Source: JAPLDB01 sp038230515 (GTDB taxonomy: Bacteria; Bacteroidota; Bacteroidia; AKYH767-A; 2013-40CM-41-45). From it: DNA of 64,000 nucleotides. Position numbers and translations under genes: made by a program. Positions 61,116-64,000 of this stretch are shown here, in pieces. Numbering within the stretch: position 1 is the stretch's first letter; each line of letters begins with the position of its first letter. Under the pieces are notes generated by a model, which ran no database searches, was not told where the DNA came from, and saw only the letters and a program-made list of their open reading frames with translations. Where the stretch lies: the NCBI GenBank assembly GCA_038230515.1, contig JBBRND010000004.1, positions 131,334 to 195,333 of the forward strand. Direction: 5' to 3'.

Positions 61116-61598
61116 CGGAAGAGGTTGGTGTTGAATGATTGTAAAAGTAGAAAATATTGCTCCCAACCGGAATAGATTCAGTAAAAAAACAAAACTACCC
61201 TTCTAATAAAAATGGTAAGCCCCACCGGCAGCATTTCAGTTCAGGGATTTCTTTCCAACTACAACGGAACGCCTGAATTGATTTTGCGCAACACCAGTGA
61301 TGTACAGTAAATAGAATAACTATTTTCTTTTTGAAGAGCCGCGGTAATGCTGCGTCTCTTTTTTTTGGAATCCATTCTTAACCCGATAAATTCATGATGC
61401 TCATATTCGCAAAACTGCAACGCAAGTTGATTGCCATCCACAATTTTTAATATATTGACATCAAAAAGTCTAGCAGGATAATTAAGAAGGCAAATGTGTG
61501 AATGATGTAACTCTTTTCTAAAGTTGTGTAACTTTTTCCCGTATCACGCGACTCACCTTTGCACCGTAATAATTCTGTTACAAATTAATTAAAATAAA
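61116..61598. other. Gene-free stretch between the T9SS protein and the His-rich gene
   Basis: I see no convincing gene in these 480 bp. A minus-strand frame of 60 codons (61259-61441) has no recognisable domain and no clear ribosome-binding site. A T-run follows a G/C-rich piece near 61335-61370 but no clean hairpin was found. The promoter for the gene at 61599 must lie here; no perfect TAnnTTTG was seen (CACCTTTG near 61555 is one base off). Confidence 0.5.
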
Positions 61599-61856
61599 AT
61601 GTCAAATACAGTAGCTCCAGTAAAAAAAGAACAGTCAAATGGTTCAACGGCTGAAAACCAAAAGGGAATTGAGAACCACAAAAATGCTGCAAAGCATCAT
61701 GAAGACGCAGCAAAGTATCATCTTGAAGCTGCAAAGTATCATGCAACAGGAGAGCATGACAAAGCTGCTCAAAGCACTATAAAGGCACACGGGCATCATG
61801 CACTTGCCGGAGAAACCGAGAGAGAAGATGTTAAGCATCATGCTTTGAATAACTAA
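61599..61856 (+). CDS. Small histidine/alanine-rich protein
   Basis: An 85-residue soluble protein. After a polar start, residues 23-80 carry imperfect repeats of a helical motif (NHKNAAKHHEDAAKYHLEAAKYHATGEHDKAAQSTIKAHGHHALAGE). His, Ala and Lys are regularly spaced, suggesting an amphipathic helix bundle that could bind metal. Similar small proteins are frequent in Bacteroidota; their function is unknown to me. A perfect terminator follows, so this is a discrete transcription unit. Confidence 0.75.
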   Translation: MSNTVAPVKKEQSNGSTAENQKGIENHKNAAKHHEDAAKYHLEAAKYHATGEHDKAAQSTIKAHGHHALAGETEREDVKHHALNN

Positions 61857-61880
61857 GGTGTCATTTATTTCCAATTGGTA

Positions 61881-61915
61881 AAAAAAAACACTGCTGCAAT
61901 GCAGTGTTTTTTTTT
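61881..61915 (+). terminator. Terminator after the His-rich gene
   Basis: AAAACACTGC, a six-base loop and GCAGTGTTTTTTTTT, a perfect A/T-flanked hairpin. Confidence 0.9.
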
Positions 61916-61954
61916 GTTTTATAATGCAGTATTTTAATTGACAAGTGTGAAACT

Positions 61955-62000
61955 GCCACCTGACACGAGAAAAATCTCTACGTGTCAGGTGGTGGATTCA
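61955..62000 (+). repeat. Hairpin element, copy 1
   Basis: A 46-bp element whose ends CCACCTGACACG and CGTGTCAGGTGG form a perfect 12-bp stem round an A-rich loop, followed by TGGATTCA. Copies 2 (62107) and 3 (63619, inverted) are nearly identical. Confidence 0.9.
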
Positions 62001-62106
62001 AGTATGAAATAAAAGAAGTTGGCAACTCCTTTTGAGCCGCTAGCCAAATAGATGAAAATAAATATTGCGACTGTGAAAAAGAGTTTTAATTAGTATCTTT
62101 GAAACG

Positions 62107-62153
62107 GCCACCTGACACGAGAAAAAATCCCTACGTGTCAGGAGGTGGGTTCA
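62107..62153 (+). repeat. Hairpin element, copy 2
   Basis: The same element in the same orientation as copy 1, with one stem mismatch and CCC in the loop. It is identical to the inverted copy 3 except for one A in the loop run, so copies 2 and 3 form a 46-bp inverted repeat about 1.5 kb apart. Confidence 0.9.
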
Positions 62154-62468
62154 TGCTCAAACTCGAAAGCCCTTGGGATAACTTTACTCCCATATCTTTT
62201 TACCTCCCGCTCTCTCCGCAAAAGTCTGTTGTTATTCTTTTGTGTTTTTTTGGTGGGGCTTGCGAAGAAGTTTGTACAGACTACTACCGGAAAAAAAGTT
62301 TTTCCCCTCGTTATTCTTAACTCCTTTTTTTGCCCCTGCTTGTTTAAAACCTGTGTGCTGCCTGGATGCACCGCTTAGCCGCGCTTTTCTTCTCCCGCGG
62401 CTTATCAAATACCCAGTACCAACTTTTGATGATAACAAATGTGTACTTTTATAAAAAAATAAAAACCT
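62154..62468. other. Gene-free stretch after hairpin copy 2
   Basis: About 315 bp rich in T/C runs. Several short frames are open on both strands (for example 62145-62378) but none has a recognisable domain or start region. Nothing else is seen apart from a probable upstream region for the gene at 62469 (TTG near 62428 and TACTTTTA near 62446, a weak promoter match). Confidence 0.5.
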
Positions 62469-63299
62469 ATGAAAAAGATTTGGAAATACTTGTTTCTCTT
62501 ATTGAGCGCATCTTCCTCAGCTCAAATCACATTCGAGCATACTTATATTGTGCCAACCATTCAACCGGCAGGTCAGGAATTTTTTGTAACGAATCTTGGA
62601 AACAATAATTATAAATATGTGCTTTGGGATCTTTGGGGGGCTGAATTTAGTTTGTATAATTTAGATCATTCTCCTTACATGCTGAATATTCAACTTCCGG
62701 TTTCGGATTCAGGCAGGCATGAGATTGCATACATTACAACTACCCTATTTGATTGTGATTCTTCAAACATAGAGTATGCGCTGATTGAAGGAGGAATTTA
62801 TTCTAATCCTTTGACAACCTTCCTCATCTATCGAACTGACGGGACATTGCTTTTTTCGAGGGATAGCGTAACCACAGAATTTTGTGTTGGCTGCCTGGGA
62901 GGGAGTCAATCAATACTTGGGATTGTTAATACACCGGCAGGCGCAAAGTTGTATTTAATCAATGGTCTTACACTTCCTCTTGAACATTATGTGTATGGAC
63001 TTTGCGGCTCACTGCCTGAAACCATTACGGAATTAAATCAAAATTTTCAGTATGTAAAAGTTTATCCCAATCCAACTATGGGTCAAGTTAATTTCCAGAT
63101 TACAGCGCCAAGTAATTATGATGTGTATGAGTTAACAATTTTCAATTCAGCATTTCAGCCAGTCAAAACATTTCAAGTTAAAGGGAGAAATATTCAAATA
63201 AATTTAGATAATGAGTCTCTAAGTTCAGCAACATATTTCTACTCATTGCAAAATAAAAATAAAGTGTTTCAAACAGGAAAGTTCCTGTTTGAAAAATAA
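62469..63299 (+). CDS. Secreted protein with T9SS sorting domain
   Basis: A 276-residue protein with a short signal peptide (KKIWKYLFLLLSASSSAQ). Its N-terminal beta-rich region has ITFEHTYIVPTIQPAGQEFFVTNLG and YKYVLWDLWGAEFSLYNLDH, and a WCVGC-like segment (FCVGCLGGSQ) lies in the middle. The T9SS sorting domain is VKVYPNPTMGQVNFQI... to FQTGKFLFEK. It lies between the inverted hairpin copies 2 and 3 and may belong to a mobile or duplicated cassette. Function of the N-terminal domain unknown. Confidence 0.8.
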   Translation: MKKIWKYLFLLLSASSSAQITFEHTYIVPTIQPAGQEFFVTNLGNNNYKYVLWDLWGAEFSLYNLDHSPYMLNIQLPVSDSGRHEIAYITTTLFDCDSSNIEYALIEGGIYSNPLTTFLIYRTDGTLLFSRDSVTTEFCVGCLGGSQSILGIVNTPAGAKLYLINGLTLPLEHYVYGLCGSLPETITELNQNFQYVKVYPNPTMGQVNFQITAPSNYDVYELTIFNSAFQPVKTFQVKGRNIQINLDNESLSSATYFYSLQNKNKVFQTGKFLFEK

Positions 63300-63335
63300 T
63301 TGGTTATAAAATCTTAACAACTAAATCTAAATCAA

Positions 63336-63641
63336 ATGAAAAAAATAATTCAATTATATGCTATCATTGCTACAATGATGCTATTAAATTTCCAAGGCAA
63401 TGCTCAAGTGGATGTGGCAAGTCATGTTGCGACAGGCGGTGGAAATTATGTTGGCTGGGATAACACAGGTACTAACCCGCCATTGGTTGTAAAAACAACC
63501 AATAACGATCCGATAAGTTTTTACACAAACTTCGGCACAATTTCCTCCATACGAATGGCAATTTTAGGAGGATCAAGTAGTGAAGCCAAAGTTGGTATAG
63601 GTACAACAACACCATCCGTGAACCCACCTCCTGACACGTAG
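63336..63641 (+). pseudogene. Truncated fibre-type exported protein gene
   Basis: Starts with a good signal peptide (QLYAIIATMMLLNFQGNAQ) and proceeds into GNYVGWDNTGTNPPLVVKTTNNDPISFYTNFGTI, then SEAKVGIGTTTPS. VGIGTTTPS is the beginning of the fibre repeat seen in full in the gene at 26448. The frame then runs into hairpin copy 3, giving SVNPPPDT and a stop inside the repeat, and nothing resembling the missing C-terminal part follows. I read it as a gene cut by the hairpin element; a short natural product is possible but less likely. Confidence 0.65.
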
Positions 63642-63664
63642 GGATTTTTCTCGTGTCAGGTGGC
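63619..63664 (-). repeat. Hairpin element, copy 3 (inverted)
   Basis: The reverse complement of copy 2 except for one A. It truncates the fibre-type gene at 63336. AACG occurs just outside both copy 2 (62103-62106) and copy 3 (63665-63668), a possible 4-bp target duplication, though four bases can match by chance. Confidence 0.9.
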
Positions 63665-63728
63665 AACGTTTGCAGAGAATAGAAGCAGCACTGTCATCTA
63701 TAATTCTAATTTTATTTCGGTATATTCA

Positions 63729-63829
63729 GTGTTGTCGGGTCTTCGTGTGATGGCTTAAGGGCGGAGAGACCTGCCATTTGCATAACCTGAGTTGGCAAGT
63801 GGGCAGCGCACGAAGCCAACTCACAACAC
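63729..63829 (+). ncRNA. Possible structured RNA or folded recombination site
   Basis: Nested complementarity: GTGTTGT (63729-63735) with ACAACAC (63823-63829), CTTCGTGTG (63741-63749) with GCGCACGAAG (63806-63815, one mismatch), and an internal TGGC/GCCA hairpin near 63751-63777. A terminator follows at 63855. The region has no reading frame. I recognise no known RNA family, and an attC-like folded site is an alternative. Structure is seen; function is inference. Confidence 0.35.
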
Positions 63830-63854
63830 CGGCACGGTGACACCAGGAGAACTT

Positions 63855-63883
63855 AAAAAAGGATGCCCAACCGGCATCCCTTT
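63855..63883 (+). terminator. Terminator in the terminal non-coding region
   Basis: AAAAAAGGATGCC, a 5-base loop, GGCATCC, then CTTTATCT. It has no upstream protein gene within 200 bp, which suggests that a non-coding transcript ends here. The last 115 bp of the window (63884-64000) hold nothing I can identify. Confidence 0.65.
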
Positions 63884-64000
63884 ATCTATTTCCGGCTGTT
63901 GCATATATAATAAAGTGTAGCGGGCTTTCTAAAATAGGAAGATGCAAGCCCAAATCGGCTTCAAGTTATGCCGTGCCGCGTTCACGTCACGCCAAGTCGT

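Noticed and set aside
61259..61441. Small minus-strand gene of 60 codons
   Set aside because: No recognisable domain and no convincing ribosome-binding site or promoter.
62145..62454. Overlapping short frames between hairpin copy 2 and the T9SS gene
   Set aside because: Many frames are open on both strands, with no domain, signal peptide or conserved pattern.

Overview
The window is a piece of a Bacteroidota chromosome, probably from the Chitinophagia/Sphingobacteriia side or an uncultured relative. The evidence is: several secreted proteins ending in a type IX secretion (T9SS) sorting domain of the form YPNP...; PKD, kelch and TSP3/OmpA cell-surface architectures; a Bacteroidota-type TssD (Hcp); and promoters of the Bacteroidota form TTG-N16-19-TAnnTTTG in front of several genes. 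No tRNA, rRNA or CRISPR array was found.

Layout. 1-4393 is housekeeping: the aconitase tail, ispD, queA, truB and a SdiA-regulated-type lipoprotein. 4430-20832, almost all on the minus strand, is a surface-polysaccharide locus. It holds an ABC exporter (Wzm/Wzt), the Fuc3N-type sugar pair FdtA/FdtB, six intact glycosyltransferases and four to five methyltransferases. Its left part is AT-rich and decaying, with an IS1595-family insertion sequence, a broken GT2 gene and a broken methyltransferase gene. The rightmost methyltransferase carries a run of 11 C near its 5' end, a candidate phase-variation switch. 21024-22199 is the rpsF-rpsR-rplI operon. 22407-27953 holds two large surface proteins. 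28653-37790 has rhomboid, xth, a DUF3467 protein, an orphan tssD, recG, a beta-barrel protein, two FKBP lipoproteins, nrnA and ndk. 37806-52261 has a LytTR regulator, T9SS/kelch and OmpA-type proteins, recF with its DUF721 partner, rnhB and a CNNM/CBS membrane protein. 52267-56787 is a SAM-I riboswitch controlling mnmD-metH. 56843-61856 has trhO, a GT87-type membrane protein, a T9SS protein and a small His-rich protein. 61955-64000 is a repeat-rich end with hairpin elements, a T9SS gene and a truncated fibre-type gene.

The most unusual signal is in the non-coding DNA. Three intergenic regions (976-1210, 28205-28500, 38442-38585) each carry a tandem array whose units repeat every 21 bp, over 12, 14 and 7 units. 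The unit sequence is unrelated between arrays, but in each it is built round a dyad-symmetric core. In two arrays a 1-bp deletion is followed by a compensating insertion, so the 21-bp register is kept from end to end. Twenty-one bp is two helical turns and also seven codons. I know of no described element that matches; helically phased binding arrays are one reading and decayed heptad-repeat reading frames another. One array lies directly upstream of a LytTR-only regulator, and LytTR proteins are known to bind direct repeats with about this spacing.

Other regulatory structure: three stem-loops with the same hexaloop (CCGTAA) and covarying stems just after tssD; two copies of one promoter module in front of the polysaccharide export operon and its upstream methyltransferase; a perfect 13-bp inverted repeat over the ispD promoter; and palindromic repeats inserted in frame into a T9SS protein.
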